From CAZWBR01 sp964404205 (lineage in GTDB: Bacteria > Bacteroidota > Bacteroidia > Bacteroidales > Prolixibacteraceae), in the NCBI GenBank assembly GCA_964404205.1, contig CAYOJD010000045.1, positions 1 through 22,904 on the forward strand: a stretch of 22,904 nucleotides of DNA. The letters are read 5' to 3'. A program made the position numbers and the translations under genes. Of this stretch, positions 14,188 through 22,894 are shown in pieces. Numbering within the stretch: the first letter of the stretch is position 1; every line of letters begins with the position of its first letter. The notes beneath the pieces are model-generated. The model was not told where the DNA came from. It saw nothing but the letters and a program-made list of their open reading frames with translations, and did not search any database.

Positions 14188-16068
14188 CTATTTATCGTTT
14201 TTTTCTTTCTCTTCCATTTGGGTTCTCAGGGCAGCCAGTTCGCTGATATCGCCAAGAGTTGTCTTTTCGATATTGTCTTTTACTGCTTTCAAACCTTTCT
14301 GGGTCTGTTTGGCAACTGCCTTTTTCTTGGCAGTTTCTTCACCTTTCTTTACATCTTCGTAAACACGTGAGTGTGAAAGGATGATTCTTTTGGCCGATTT
14401 TGAGAATTCGATAACCTTAAATTCGAGTTTTTCATCCAGTTTTACCTGCGAACCATCCTCTTTCACAAGGTGGCGCGGAGTGGCAAAACCTTCAACACCA
14501 TAAGGAAGGGCAATTACAGCACCTTTGTCGAAAAGGTCAATAACGGTACCTTCGTGAACCGAATCAACAGTAAAGATGGTTTCGAACACATCCCATGGGT
14601 TTTCTTCCAATTGTTTGTGGCCAAGGCTCAAACGACGGTTGTCCTTGTCGATATCCAATACCTGTACTTCGATTTCGGCACCGATTGAAGTAAATTCTGA
14701 CGGATGTTTGATCTTCTTGGTCCAGCTCAAATCACTGATATGGATCAATCCATCAACACCTTCTTCGATTTCAACAAATACACCGAAGTTGGTGAAGTTG
14801 CGGACACGGGCAGTGTGGTTTGAACCAATCGCATATTTCGATTCAATTTTATCCCATGGGTCATTTTTCATCTGCTTGATTCCCAGAGACATTTTGCGCT
14901 CTTCGCGATCGAGGGTAAGAATAGTTGCTTCAACTTCGTCGCCAACTTTCAGGAAGTCCTGAGCCGAACGAAGATGCTGTGACCAACTCATTTCTGATAC
15001 GTGGATCAAGCCCTCAACACCGGCAGCAATTTCGATGAATGCTCCGTAATCGGCCATCACCACTACTTTACCTTTCACTACATCGCCCACTTTGAGTTCT
15101 GAGCTAAGGCTATCCCACGGATGAGAAGCAAGTTGTTTCAAGCCAAGTGCGATACGTTTTTTGTCATCATCAAAATCGAGGATAACCACATTGATTTTCT
15201 GGTCGAGCTGAACAATTTCGTTCGGATGGGCTACGCGGCCCCAGCTCAGGTCGGTGATATGGATCAAACCGTCTACGCCGCCAAGGTCGATAAATACACC
15301 ATACGAGGTGATGTTTTTGACCGTTCCTTCGAGTACCTGACCTTTTTCCAGTTTCGAGATAATATCTTTCTTCTGCTGTTCGAGTTCGGCTTCGATAAGC
15401 GCTTTGTGTGAAACAACGACGTTACGGAATTCGTGATTGATTTTAACCACTTTGAATTCCATCGTTTTGCCCACATAAATATCGTAGTCGCGGATGGGTT
15501 TTACATCAATTTGCGATCCTGGCAAGAAAGCTTCGATACCAAATACATCGACAATCATACCGCCTTTTGTACGGCATTTGATGTAACCGGTAATGATTTC
15601 GTCGTTCTCCAGCGCTGAATTGACACGGTCCCAGCTACGCATTGCGCGTGCTTTTTTGTGCGAAAGGGTCAGCTGGCCTTTCTTGTCTTCCAACGTTTCG
15701 ACATACACTTCAACTTTGTCGCCTACTTTGAGGTTCGGGTTGTAGCGGAATTCGTTTACTGAAACAATACCGTCCGATTTGTAACCAATATTGACTACAA
15801 CTTCGCGTTTGTTCATTGAAATAACTGTACCGTCAACGCATTCTTTTTCCTGAAGGATAGAGAAAGTGTTATTGTACAGGTCAGTCATCTGTTCTTTTGA
15901 GACAGAGGCTCCGGTTGCTTTTTTGCCTTCGAAGGCATCCCAGTCAAATTCTTCTTCTGCAACTGCAGAGGCAACTTTTTGGGTTTCTACCACGGGAGTG
16001 GCTTCAACTTCAGCAGCATTATTCTCAACTGCTTCGTTCAATTCGAGGTTTTCGTTGTTTTCGCTCAT
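14188..16068 (-). CDS. rpsA: 30S ribosomal protein S1
   Basis: This 626-residue protein has an acidic N-terminal extension (about 1-55), six S1 RNA-binding repeats from roughly 70 to 570 and a Lys/Glu-rich tail. Clear repeat cores include GTVKNITSYGVFIDLGGVDG, VVMADYGAFIEIAAGVEG and VRNFTNFGVFVEIEEGVDG, each followed by LIH[IV]S/T. S1 holds mRNA on the 30S subunit; in Bacteroidota, which mostly lack Shine-Dalgarno sites, it is expected to be important for initiation. The ATG at 16068 follows a consensus promoter about 50 nt upstream. A STAS gene follows immediately. Confidence 0.97.
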   Translation of the reverse strand: MSENNENLELNEAVENNAAEVEATPVVETQKVASAVAEEEFDWDAFEGKKATGASVSKEQMTDLYNNTFSILQEKECVDGTVISMNKREVVVNIGYKSDGIVSVNEFRYNPNLKVGDKVEVYVETLEDKKGQLTLSHKKARAMRSWDRVNSALENDEIITGYIKCRTKGGMIVDVFGIEAFLPGSQIDVKPIRDYDIYVGKTMEFKVVKINHEFRNVVVSHKALIEAELEQQKKDIISKLEKGQVLEGTVKNITSYGVFIDLGGVDGLIHITDLSWGRVAHPNEIVQLDQKINVVILDFDDDKKRIALGLKQLASHPWDSLSSELKVGDVVKGKVVVMADYGAFIEIAAGVEGLIHVSEMSWSQHLRSAQDFLKVGDEVEATILTLDREERKMSLGIKQMKNDPWDKIESKYAIGSNHTARVRNFTNFGVFVEIEEGVDGLIHISDLSWTKKIKHPSEFTSIGAEIEVQVLDIDKDNRRLSLGHKQLEENPWDVFETIFTVDSVHEGTVIDLFDKGAVIALPYGVEGFATPRHLVKEDGSQVKLDEKLEFKVIEFSKSAKRIILSHSRVYEDVKKGEETAKKKAVAKQTQKGLKAVKDNIEKTTLGDISELAALRTQMEEKEKNDK

Positions 16069-16118
16069 CTAAAAGAGTCTTAAAATTAATAAATTAGACA
16101 TTATTTTGTTCTGCGCCG

Positions 16119-16149
16119 CAAAGGTATGACGAAATAACCAAATATCAAA
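16119..16149 (-). promoter_or_regulatory. Promoter for rpsA
   Basis: Minus strand: TTTG (16146-16149), a 19-nt spacer and TACCTTTG (16119-16126), an exact consensus match. The leader to the ATG at 16068 is about 45 nt. Confidence 0.75.
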
Positions 16150-16236
16150 CCCCTCAAAAATTATTTTTTTGCCGTTAATTCACGAAAAATCTGCTTATTC
16201 GACAATGCTTTTATCCGTCGTCGGGCAACGATATCA

Positions 16237-16267
16237 TTTGATTAGGGCAACTAATTCTTTACCTTTG
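16237..16267 (+). promoter_or_regulatory. Promoter for rfbD
   Basis: Plus strand: TTTG (16237-16240), a 19-nt spacer and TACCTTTG (16260-16267), an exact consensus match, divergent from the rpsA promoter. The predicted start near 16274 gives a leader of about 25 nt to ATG 16299 or 67 nt to GTG 16341. GGCC repeats at 16292-16295 and 16301-16304 could form a small hairpin around the ATG. Confidence 0.72.
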
Positions 16268-16340
16268 TCGTTATAGAGAGAACAAAACGCCGGCCACGAT
16301 GGCCTTACGTTTAAAAAATTCATTACAAACTATTTTTATT

Positions 16341-17225
16341 GTGAAGAAAATTTTAGTTACTGGAGCGAACGGGCAACTTGGAACTGCTTTGAGAAAGGAG
16401 GCTGTGCAATTTGCCGGATTCCAGTTTATCTATACCGATGTGGCCGAACTTGACCTTTGCCAACCCGATGCCGTTTCCCGTTTTTTTGCAACAGAAAAAC
16501 CCGATTATGTAATCAACTGTGCGGCCTACACGGCTGTTGACAAGGCGGAACAGGATAGCGAAATGGCCATGCGAATCAACCGTGATGCACCAAAGAATCT
16601 GGCTGAAGCGTGTAAATCCTACCCGTCAAAACTGATACACATATCGACAGATTATGTTTTTGATGGCGAAAATTCACGTCCGTACCACGAAGAAGATACG
16701 GTAAACCCTCAATCGGAATATGGACGCACCAAACTGGCCGGCGAACAAGCTATCCTTTCATCCGGGGCCGAAGCCATCGTTATTCGTACTGCGTGGCTAT
16801 ACTCTGCCTACGGCAATAATTTTGTCAAAACAATGCTCCGTCTGGGGAACGAAAAAGAGGCGCTCAATGTGGTCGCCGATCAGGTTGGAACGCCCACCTT
16901 TGCCAACGATTTGGCATCAGCCATCCTGCAAATTATTGCCCATTGCGAAACTGGTTTTAAACCGTTCCAGTCGGGCGTTTATCACTATTCGAACGAAGGA
17001 GTGGCCAGCTGGTACGACTTCGCCAAAGCCATTTTCGAAATGGCCAATATCGAAAAGTGCAGGGTACTCCCCATTGCAACGGCAGGCTACCCTACGCCAG
17101 CCCAACGCCCTGCCTATTCAGTACTCGATAAATCAAAAATCAAAATTATATTTGAGCTATCAATTCCCTACTGGCGCGACGCTCTTCGGGAGTGCGTCGC
17201 CCAACTGAATGAAGTACCGAAGTAG
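16341..17225 (+). CDS. rfbD: dTDP-4-dehydrorhamnose reductase
   Basis: This 294-residue NAD(P)-dependent short-chain reductase (RmlD) catalyses the last step of dTDP-L-rhamnose synthesis, a precursor for surface polysaccharides. The Rossmann motif TGANGQLG is at 7-14, STDYVFDG at 102-109 and the catalytic YxxxK as YGRTK (Tyr127, Lys131). The family nearly always begins right at M-K-x-I-L-V-T-G, which corresponds to GTG at 16341. An in-frame ATG at 16299 would add 14 unusual residues; it remains possible because it sits closer to the promoter. rfbA, rfbB and rfbC are not in the window. The phosphohexomutase gene starts 42 nt downstream and is probably co-transcribed. Confidence 0.92.
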   Translation: MKKILVTGANGQLGTALRKEAVQFAGFQFIYTDVAELDLCQPDAVSRFFATEKPDYVINCAAYTAVDKAEQDSEMAMRINRDAPKNLAEACKSYPSKLIHISTDYVFDGENSRPYHEEDTVNPQSEYGRTKLAGEQAILSSGAEAIVIRTAWLYSAYGNNFVKTMLRLGNEKEALNVVADQVGTPTFANDLASAILQIIAHCETGFKPFQSGVYHYSNEGVASWYDFAKAIFEMANIEKCRVLPIATAGYPTPAQRPAYSVLDKSKIKIIFELSIPYWRDALRECVAQLNEVPK

Positions 17226-17267
17226 CCCGTTAACCCAAGATAATATCAATAAAAACAAACAGATACC

Positions 17268-19016
17268 ATGATGAAACCAACTGAAATTCCGGCCGATGTA
17301 TTGAAAAAAGCCAATGAATGGCTGACCGGCCAATACGACGAAAAGAGCAAAGCAGAGGTAAAACAACTCCTCGAACAGGAAGATAAAACAGCCCTTGTCG
17401 ACGCTTTCTACCGCGACCTTGAATTTGGTACCGGTGGCTTGCGCGGCATTATGGGTGTTGGCTCCAACCGTATGAATATCTATACCGTTGGTGCTGCCAC
17501 CCAGGGATTAAGTAACTATCTGAAACAGGTTTACCACCATCTGCCCGAAATAAAGGTAGGCATTGGCCACGACTGCCGCAACAACAGCCGCCTCTTTGCC
17601 GAAGTGGCTGCCGGTATCTTCTCTGCCAACGGAATTAAAGTCTTCCTTTTCGAAGATCTGCGCCCTACCCCCGAACTTTCATTTACCATCCGGGAGTTGG
17701 GACTGCAAAGCGGGATTATCCTTACCGCTTCGCACAACCCCAAAGAGTACAATGGTTACAAGGCCTACTGGGGCGACGGCTCACAAATTGTCGAACCACA
17801 CGATGTAAATATCATTGCCGAAGTAGGTAAAGTAAAAGCCGGCGACATTAAATTCGATGGCCCAAAAGAGAATATCACCATTCTGGGCGACGACATGGAT
17901 CAGCGCTATCTCGACAAAGTGATAACCGTTTCGCTCGACCCTGAAGTGGTAAAGCGACAGAAAGATTTGAAAATTGTCTTCACCCCCATCCACGGGACAG
18001 GCGTAAAACTGGTGCCCATGGCGCTGGCCAAAATGGGCTTCACCAATATCATCCATATCCCCGAGCAGGATGTGGTAAGTGGCAACTTCCCTACTGTCGT
18101 ATCGCCCAATCCCGAAGAGCCAGCTGCACTTGAATTGGCGCTGAAGAAAGCCCGCGAAACCGATGCCGACCTGGTGATGGCAACCGACCCTGATGCCGAC
18201 CGCATTGGCATTGCCGTGAAAAACGACAAAGGCGAATTTATACTGGTCAACGGGAACCAAACCGTACTGCTCTTCCTCTACTACATCATTACCAAACGGA
18301 AAGAACTGGGGCTGCTGAAAGGCAAAGAGTATATTGTCAAAACAATTGTGACATCGGAACTGGTAGCCACCATTGCGAGGAAAAACAACGTGGAATACTA
18401 CGACTGTTATACCGGTTTCAAGTTCATTGCCGAAGTGATTCGTGAAAACGAAGGCATCAAGCAATATATCGGTGGCGGCGAAGAGAGCTTTGGTTTTCTG
18501 CCTGCCGACTTCGTACGCGACAAAGATGCCGTAAGCTCGTGTGCCCTGATGGCCGAGATTGCTGCCTGGGCCAAAGACAACGGACGTACCCTTTTCGAAC
18601 TGTTGCAGGAAATCTATGTTACTTACGGCTATTCGAAAGAGAAGATGAAATATATTGTCCGAACCGGAAAGAGCGGCGCCGAAGAGATTGTACAGATGAT
18701 GGTCAACTTCCGCAACAACCCGCCCAAACAGCTGGCAGGCTCACCATTGGCTGTTGTAAAAGATTACAGCACCCTCGAAGAGAAAAATATTCTGACCGGC
18801 GAAGTTAAACCGATTGCCCAAAAGGTGACCAGCGATGTGCTGCAATTCTATACCGTCGATGGCTCCAAGGTTTCGGTACGCCCGTCGGGAACTGAACCCA
18901 AAATCAAATTCTATATCGAAGTCACGGCCCCGCTCGCATCACGCGATGGCTACTATCAGGCCGACGAGCAGACCAATGCCAAAGTCGACCAGGTGATGAA
19001 AGACCTTGGACTGTAA
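17268..19016 (+). CDS. Phospho-sugar mutase (phosphoglucomutase/phosphomannomutase family)
   Basis: This 582-residue alpha-D-phosphohexomutase interconverts hexose 1- and 6-phosphates. All four family signatures are intact: the phosphoserine loop TASHNP with Ser155 (153-158), the Mg loop DPDADRIG (307-314), the sugar-specificity loop GGGEESFG (402-409) and the phosphate-binding RPSGTEPK (538-545). The GGEES sugar loop and the length fit phosphoglucomutase-like members such as PgcA, but mannose or glucosamine phosphates cannot be excluded. Glucose-1-phosphate would feed dTDP-sugar synthesis, which fits the upstream rfbD. The ATG at 17268 is followed by a second ATG. A strong terminator follows the stop. 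Confidence 0.94.
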   Translation: MMKPTEIPADVLKKANEWLTGQYDEKSKAEVKQLLEQEDKTALVDAFYRDLEFGTGGLRGIMGVGSNRMNIYTVGAATQGLSNYLKQVYHHLPEIKVGIGHDCRNNSRLFAEVAAGIFSANGIKVFLFEDLRPTPELSFTIRELGLQSGIILTASHNPKEYNGYKAYWGDGSQIVEPHDVNIIAEVGKVKAGDIKFDGPKENITILGDDMDQRYLDKVITVSLDPEVVKRQKDLKIVFTPIHGTGVKLVPMALAKMGFTNIIHIPEQDVVSGNFPTVVSPNPEEPAALELALKKARETDADLVMATDPDADRIGIAVKNDKGEFILVNGNQTVLLFLYYIITKRKELGLLKGKEYIVKTIVTSELVATIARKNNVEYYDCYTGFKFIAEVIRENEGIKQYIGGGEESFGFLPADFVRDKDAVSSCALMAEIAAWAKDNGRTLFELLQEIYVTYGYSKEKMKYIVRTGKSGAEEIVQMMVNFRNNPPKQLAGSPLAVVKDYSTLEEKNILTGEVKPIAQKVTSDVLQFYTVDGSKVSVRPSGTEPKIKFYIEVTAPLASRDGYYQADEQTNAKVDQVMKDLGL

Positions 19017-19037
19017 ATTTTGGATATCAATATTGTT

Positions 19038-19067
19038 AAAAGGCTGTTTCGCAAGGAACAGCCTTTT
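19038..19067 (+). terminator. Rho-independent terminator after the phospho-sugar mutase
   Basis: A perfect 11-bp stem AAAAGGCTGTT/AACAGCCTTTT (19038-19048 with 19057-19067) has an 8-nt loop and is followed by AATTTT. The A run before it and T run after it could let it work in both directions. Confidence 0.92.
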
Positions 19068-19167
19068 AATTTTGAACCAAACAAATAATAGTCTGTTATC
19101 TGGAATAATTGGGATAACATTTGACCCAATCTTGCCTTCGGTTGAAAACTGTAAATATCTGCGAAAA

Positions 19168-20127
19168 ATGAAAAAACAAAGCTTAAACTTAGCCATATTT
19201 TCTTTAGTGGCTATTTTAGGAACAGGCTGTTCACAATCCAACAAAAGGGCCGAACACCCCAAAGCTGGCATTACTACCTCAGGAAATTATGTGTCTGATG
19301 CATACCCCCAACGCAACGATGGATACGACTGGGTTGCTGTAAAAGTAAATGAACTGAGCGATTCCACACTCGATATCTCAGTCCGTTCGAGAGCCGACAT
19401 CAAAAAACCAACCTGTACTTTCGATGCCAAAGCATACCGAATTGCAGCCTCCGATACTTTTCAGGCTCAATACGAAGGATTTAAAATACTTTTTGCTTTT
19501 GCAAACGACACACTTACCATTTTGCCGGAATCGAATAACCCGGATGCCAATCTCTACTATTTCTGCTCGGGTGGTGCTACTCTGGAAGGAAAATACCGTA
19601 AACTGGCCGAACCACTCGACACCGTCCAAATCGACAAAGCTATTTTCCGCAAAGCCCTTAACATGAACCAATACTTCTTTTCAGTAATGGTTTACGGGAA
19701 AACCCTTACCATACAACCCATCGGCCTGAGTGCTGATACCAGCAGCGCCGTTATACCCATCGAAGGCAATGTTGCAAATGCCGAAATTGGCGATCTCAAT
19801 ATCGATGGCTTTCCCGAAGTATTGGTTTATACCCAATCTGCCGGAAGTGGCAGCTACGGCTCTGTGATTGGTTATTCGGTCAACAATGGAAAATCGATGA
19901 GCCGAATTGCTTTCCCCAGTATCGCTGATAATCAGAAAGCCAACAACGGCTATATGGGGCACGATGAATTTGCCATTGTCGAAAGCACCCTCGTGCAGCG
20001 GTTCCCTATCTATCAGCCGGGAGATACAAATGCCAAACCGACCGGAGGTATGCGGCAACTCCAGTATAAACTCAAGGATGGCGAAACAATGCGACAGTTG
20101 GTAATCGACAAAATAGTTGAATATTGA
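19168..20127 (+). CDS. Lipoprotein resembling PliI-type lysozyme inhibitor
   Basis: This 319-residue lipoprotein has a signal sequence (1-20) ending in the lipobox LGTG before Cys21. The C-terminal half contains DLNIDGFPEVLVY, SAGSGSYGSV, GYMGHDEFAIVE and PTGGMRQLQYKL, which I recognise as the PliI (inhibitor of I-type lysozyme) pattern. The N-terminal half (CTFDAKAYRI, ILFAFANDTLTI, YFCSGGATLEGKYRKL) is a beta-rich segment that vaguely recalls MliC-like inhibitors. The expected role is protecting peptidoglycan from host or competitor lysozyme at the envelope. The frame is open back to 19006, but the terminator at 19038-19067 and the lipoprotein signal support ATG 19168. Two L,D-transpeptidase genes follow. 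Confidence 0.72.
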   Translation: MKKQSLNLAIFSLVAILGTGCSQSNKRAEHPKAGITTSGNYVSDAYPQRNDGYDWVAVKVNELSDSTLDISVRSRADIKKPTCTFDAKAYRIAASDTFQAQYEGFKILFAFANDTLTILPESNNPDANLYYFCSGGATLEGKYRKLAEPLDTVQIDKAIFRKALNMNQYFFSVMVYGKTLTIQPIGLSADTSSAVIPIEGNVANAEIGDLNIDGFPEVLVYTQSAGSGSYGSVIGYSVNNGKSMSRIAFPSIADNQKANNGYMGHDEFAIVESTLVQRFPIYQPGDTNAKPTGGMRQLQYKLKDGETMRQLVIDKIVEY

Positions 20128-20194
20128 CACGTTACGTATTCCATTGCCGAAAAATTGTAGTTTTACAGGCCGAGAAAATTTCACCGTCTCTCCT

Positions 20195-21817
20195 ATGAAA
20201 AACGCTTTCCTATTTAATGGATTGGCTATTACGATGATAGTTATTACCATCTCGTGTCGTCAGACAACAAAAACAACTTCTGAATTAAATCTTGATTTGC
20301 AAGGCAGCATTAACCGGACAAATATTGAAACATTCGATAGTCTGGCCATTGACTCATTCTTTGCACAGTTTCCCAACCTGCAACAATACGACCAGAATGT
20401 GAAACTGATATATCAAAAACATCAGTACCACTACATCTGGTCCGACACAACCGGAATAATTGAATTTGCCCAATCGCTCTATGGCAAAATCAAGTCGATT
20501 GCCAGCGAAGGTGTCTACTCTTCATTCCCCTATATCGATAAAGCCGAAGGAATTTTTGAAGCATCGACTGAGAATACACTCTCTCCCACCCAAACCGAAT
20601 TGATGATAACCAACATGTTCCTTTTTTATTCCGAAAATGTCTATAAAGGGCTCGACGACAAAACAGTGGCCGCTACCGAATGGCTGCTGCCCAAGAAACA
20701 GGTATCGTACAGGAATATGCTCGATTCGGTACTTTTAAACCCTAATTTTCTGGAAAAACCCGATTCAGAGCTATTTGACCAATATTTCAAGTTGCGCAAT
20801 ATGCTGAAGAAATACCGGGAAATCCAGAAAAAAGGCGGATGGAAAGCCATCGAATGGAACGCTAAAGTGAAGTCGTACAAAATAGGCGATACCGCACAGG
20901 TGATTGCCTCGGTTAAAGAACGGCTGGTTATCTCGGAAGATTTAGCCGTACCCGACAGCAGCAACCTGTTCAATGAAGCCCTCGGCGAAGCCATTCAGCA
21001 ATACCAATTGCGTACCGGCAAAAATCCAAAACCGGTTATTACCAAATCATTGGTCGACGAGATGAATATCCCGGTAGAGGAGCGCATCGAAAAAATTGTG
21101 GTGAATATGGAACGCTGCCGTTGGATTTCACCCGAATTGCTGAAAGCCAAAGAATTCATTTTTGTCAATATACCCTCCTATATGCTCTATTTCAGCCGGA
21201 ACGGCGAAATGGTATTCGAATCGCCGGTTGTTGTGGGAAAAGAGATGAGCAAAACCGTGATATTTAGTGCCAATATGAGTTCCATTGTATTTAGCCCCTA
21301 TTGGAATGTCCCGAACAGCATTGTTGAGAAGGAGGTTAAACCCGGCATCAAGAAAGATCCCAATTACCTGGCCAAACACAACATGGAATGGGTCAACGGG
21401 CAGGTAAGGCAAAAACCCGGGAAAAAGAACTCGCTGGGACTGGTTAAATTTCTTTTCCCCAACATCAACAATATCTATCTGCACGATACCCCATCCAAAA
21501 GTCACTTTGCCCGCGAAGAGAGGGCCTTTAGCCACGGCTGTATCAGAGTAGCCAAACCACGTGATTTGGCGGTAAAAATCATGGAGAACGATACGACCTG
21601 GACACCGCAAAAAATCGATGCGGCCATGAATGCCGGTGTCGAGAAGTGGTATTCGTTAAAAGAGAAAATACCGGTTTATATTGGTTACTTCACCGCATGG
21701 GTTGACGACAACGGAAAAGTTTTCTTTTACGATGATGTTTATCGTCGCGACGACAGCCTTTTCGACATCATTATAGGAAACAATCAACTTGCCGTCGAAG
21801 AGACTACCGCTGAATAG
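20195..21817 (+). CDS. L,D-transpeptidase of the LdtD/YcbB type, lipoprotein
   Basis: This 540-residue envelope enzyme is predicted to form 3-3 peptidoglycan cross-links. A lipoprotein signal ends ITIS before Cys21. It has a long helical scaffold region, a peptidoglycan-binding-like segment (LFNEALGEAIQQYQLRTG), and a YkuD catalytic domain with SPYWNVPNSI, NIYLHDTPSKSHFARE and SHGCIRV. The catalytic Cys is residue 449. Domain order and the large size match YcbB rather than the small YkuD enzymes. The frame is open to 20117, overlapping the preceding gene, but ATG 20195 starts the signal peptide. It lies 67 nt after the lysozyme inhibitor-like gene with no terminator in between, so co-transcription is likely. 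Confidence 0.92.
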   Translation: MKNAFLFNGLAITMIVITISCRQTTKTTSELNLDLQGSINRTNIETFDSLAIDSFFAQFPNLQQYDQNVKLIYQKHQYHYIWSDTTGIIEFAQSLYGKIKSIASEGVYSSFPYIDKAEGIFEASTENTLSPTQTELMITNMFLFYSENVYKGLDDKTVAATEWLLPKKQVSYRNMLDSVLLNPNFLEKPDSELFDQYFKLRNMLKKYREIQKKGGWKAIEWNAKVKSYKIGDTAQVIASVKERLVISEDLAVPDSSNLFNEALGEAIQQYQLRTGKNPKPVITKSLVDEMNIPVEERIEKIVVNMERCRWISPELLKAKEFIFVNIPSYMLYFSRNGEMVFESPVVVGKEMSKTVIFSANMSSIVFSPYWNVPNSIVEKEVKPGIKKDPNYLAKHNMEWVNGQVRQKPGKKNSLGLVKFLFPNINNIYLHDTPSKSHFAREERAFSHGCIRVAKPRDLAVKIMENDTTWTPQKIDAAMNAGVEKWYSLKEKIPVYIGYFTAWVDDNGKVFFYDDVYRRDDSLFDIIIGNNQLAVEETTAE

Positions 21818-22123
21818 TAACCCGCCCGGCACAAAAAAGGATTTAAACCATTCATTTCAAGAAAATTAATCCGTCGAACACACTTACGCAGAACCATTAT
21901 AACATAAGATAAAATATTCATTCCCTTTGGGTTAGTAAATGTTAAAATTCTCAAAAACGGCTCTACTTCTCCAATAAAAACTATTTTTGCACCACGTACG
22001 GCCTCCAATATTTGCCGTATTGAACTGTAAAAACAACAAAAACCGGTACGATTACCGGAGTGAAGTAGCCGCGACTCTGCCAAAAATGGCTGGAAAAAGG
22101 TCGCTTTGGCGAAGACCGAAAGC
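21818..22123. other. Intergenic region between the two L,D-transpeptidase genes
   Basis: About 306 nt without a supportable gene. It is AT-rich in its first 170 nt and holds a candidate promoter (21986-22014) and a perfect 6-bp hairpin (CCGGTACGATTACCGG, 22043-22058) in the predicted leader of the following gene. A 113-codon antisense frame crosses it but lacks support. Confidence 0.6.
21986..22014 (+). promoter_or_regulatory. Candidate promoter for the second L,D-transpeptidase
   Basis: TTTG (21986-21989), a 17-nt spacer and AATATTTG (22007-22014), one base off TAnnTTTG. It implies a leader of roughly 100 nt containing the 22043-22058 hairpin. Confidence 0.35.
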
Positions 22124-22801
22124 ATGAAGAGACGATTGATATTTATATTGCTGATGTTGCTCCCCTCGTTTTATCAGGCAGGAGCCGAAAAACTACCCGA
22201 CGAAACCCGTAAAGACGAGGTCTACGCCTCGTTGCACCTGGGCGATTTGGGGCTGTCGTACGAAGCCTACAAATTGGCGGTCCGCGGACTGGAAAAATTA
22301 AAAACCGAAGGGCAACTCCTGAACAACAACATCCTCACCATTATCGATTTTACCCAATCGAGCAACCACAAACGGATGTATGTTATCGACCTTTACAAAA
22401 AGACATTACTATACAACACTTACGTGGCCCACGGACGCAATACCGGTGGCGAGTATGCCGAGAAGTTTTCGAACACCTCAGGCTCATTTATGAGCAGCCT
22501 TGGGTTTTATATCACACAGAACATTGCCATTGGGCCCAAAGTAGGGCTGTCGGTTATCCTGAAAGGGATTGAAAAGGGAATCAACGACAAGGCACAGCAA
22601 CGCGAGATTATTGTCCACGGGGCCGATTATGCCACCGAAAGCTTTATCCAAAAGAACGGACGACTGGGGCGCAGTTACGGCTGTCCGTCGCTCCCGCCCG
22701 AAATGATTCAACCGGTAGCCGAGACCATCAAAGGGGGCAGCTGTCTGTTTATCTACAAAAACGACCGGCAATATCTCCACGAATCGCAAATCCTGAAATA
22801 A
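22124..22801 (+). CDS. Murein L,D-transpeptidase catalytic domain protein (YkuD_2 type)
   Basis: This 225-residue exported protein has a signal peptide at about 1-22 (RRLIFILLMLLPSFYQAGA). The catalytic part has YVAHGRNTGGEYAEKFSNTSGS, IVHGADYA with His165 and GRSYGCPSLP with Cys187, the His/Cys arrangement of the YkuD_2 subfamily. It is much shorter than the LdtD-type neighbour and belongs to a different subfamily, so the two are not recent duplicates. Whether it cross-links peptidoglycan, attaches proteins or hydrolyses is not decided by sequence. The frame extends to TTG 22106; ATG 22124 (MKRRLIFIL) begins the signal peptide and is preferred. It is probably transcribed separately from the upstream gene, given the 306-nt spacer. 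Confidence 0.88.
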   Translation: MKRRLIFILLMLLPSFYQAGAEKLPDETRKDEVYASLHLGDLGLSYEAYKLAVRGLEKLKTEGQLLNNNILTIIDFTQSSNHKRMYVIDLYKKTLLYNTYVAHGRNTGGEYAEKFSNTSGSFMSSLGFYITQNIAIGPKVGLSVILKGIEKGINDKAQQREIIVHGADYATESFIQKNGRLGRSYGCPSLPPEMIQPVAETIKGGSCLFIYKNDRQYLHESQILK

Positions 22802-22841
22802 CAGCCCGCCCGCTACAATCATTAGCCGCTCTCCCCTCTAC

Positions 22842-22894
22842 CCTCGTTTGCAAATGAGGACTGGCGGAGATAACTTCGGATGCAATTTCAGTCC
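22842..22894. repeat. Structured palindromic element at the right edge, REP-like candidate
   Basis: CCTCGTTTG (22842-22850) is followed directly by its inverse CAAATGAGG (22851-22859), with a single G-U position. GGACTG (22858-22863) then pairs with CAGTCC (22889-22894), and inside it GGAG/CTTC can form a short stem. Two adjacent hairpins in an intergenic space recall REP-type elements linked to RAYT transposases, but only one copy is in view. It could also act as a terminator-like structure for the gene ending at 22801. Confidence 0.4.

Noticed and set aside
17781..18464. 227-codon antisense ORF inside the phospho-sugar mutase gene
   Set aside because: It is the shadow of a GC-richer coding frame: Phe/His-rich composition, no family resemblance, and fully covered by an intact gene with all catalytic motifs.
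19006..19167. N-terminal extension of the lysozyme inhibitor-like protein
   Set aside because: It would overlap the mutase stop and translate through a strong terminator hairpin; ATG 19168 begins a standard lipoprotein signal.
21128..21610. 160-codon antisense ORF inside the LdtD-type gene
   Set aside because: Complementary shadow of the YkuD domain; no independent start signal or family match.
21784..22125. 113-codon antisense ORF spanning the space between the two L,D-transpeptidase genes
   Set aside because: It overlaps both neighbours, has a Phe/Ser/Cys-scattered composition with no recognisable domain, and no promoter match upstream on that strand.
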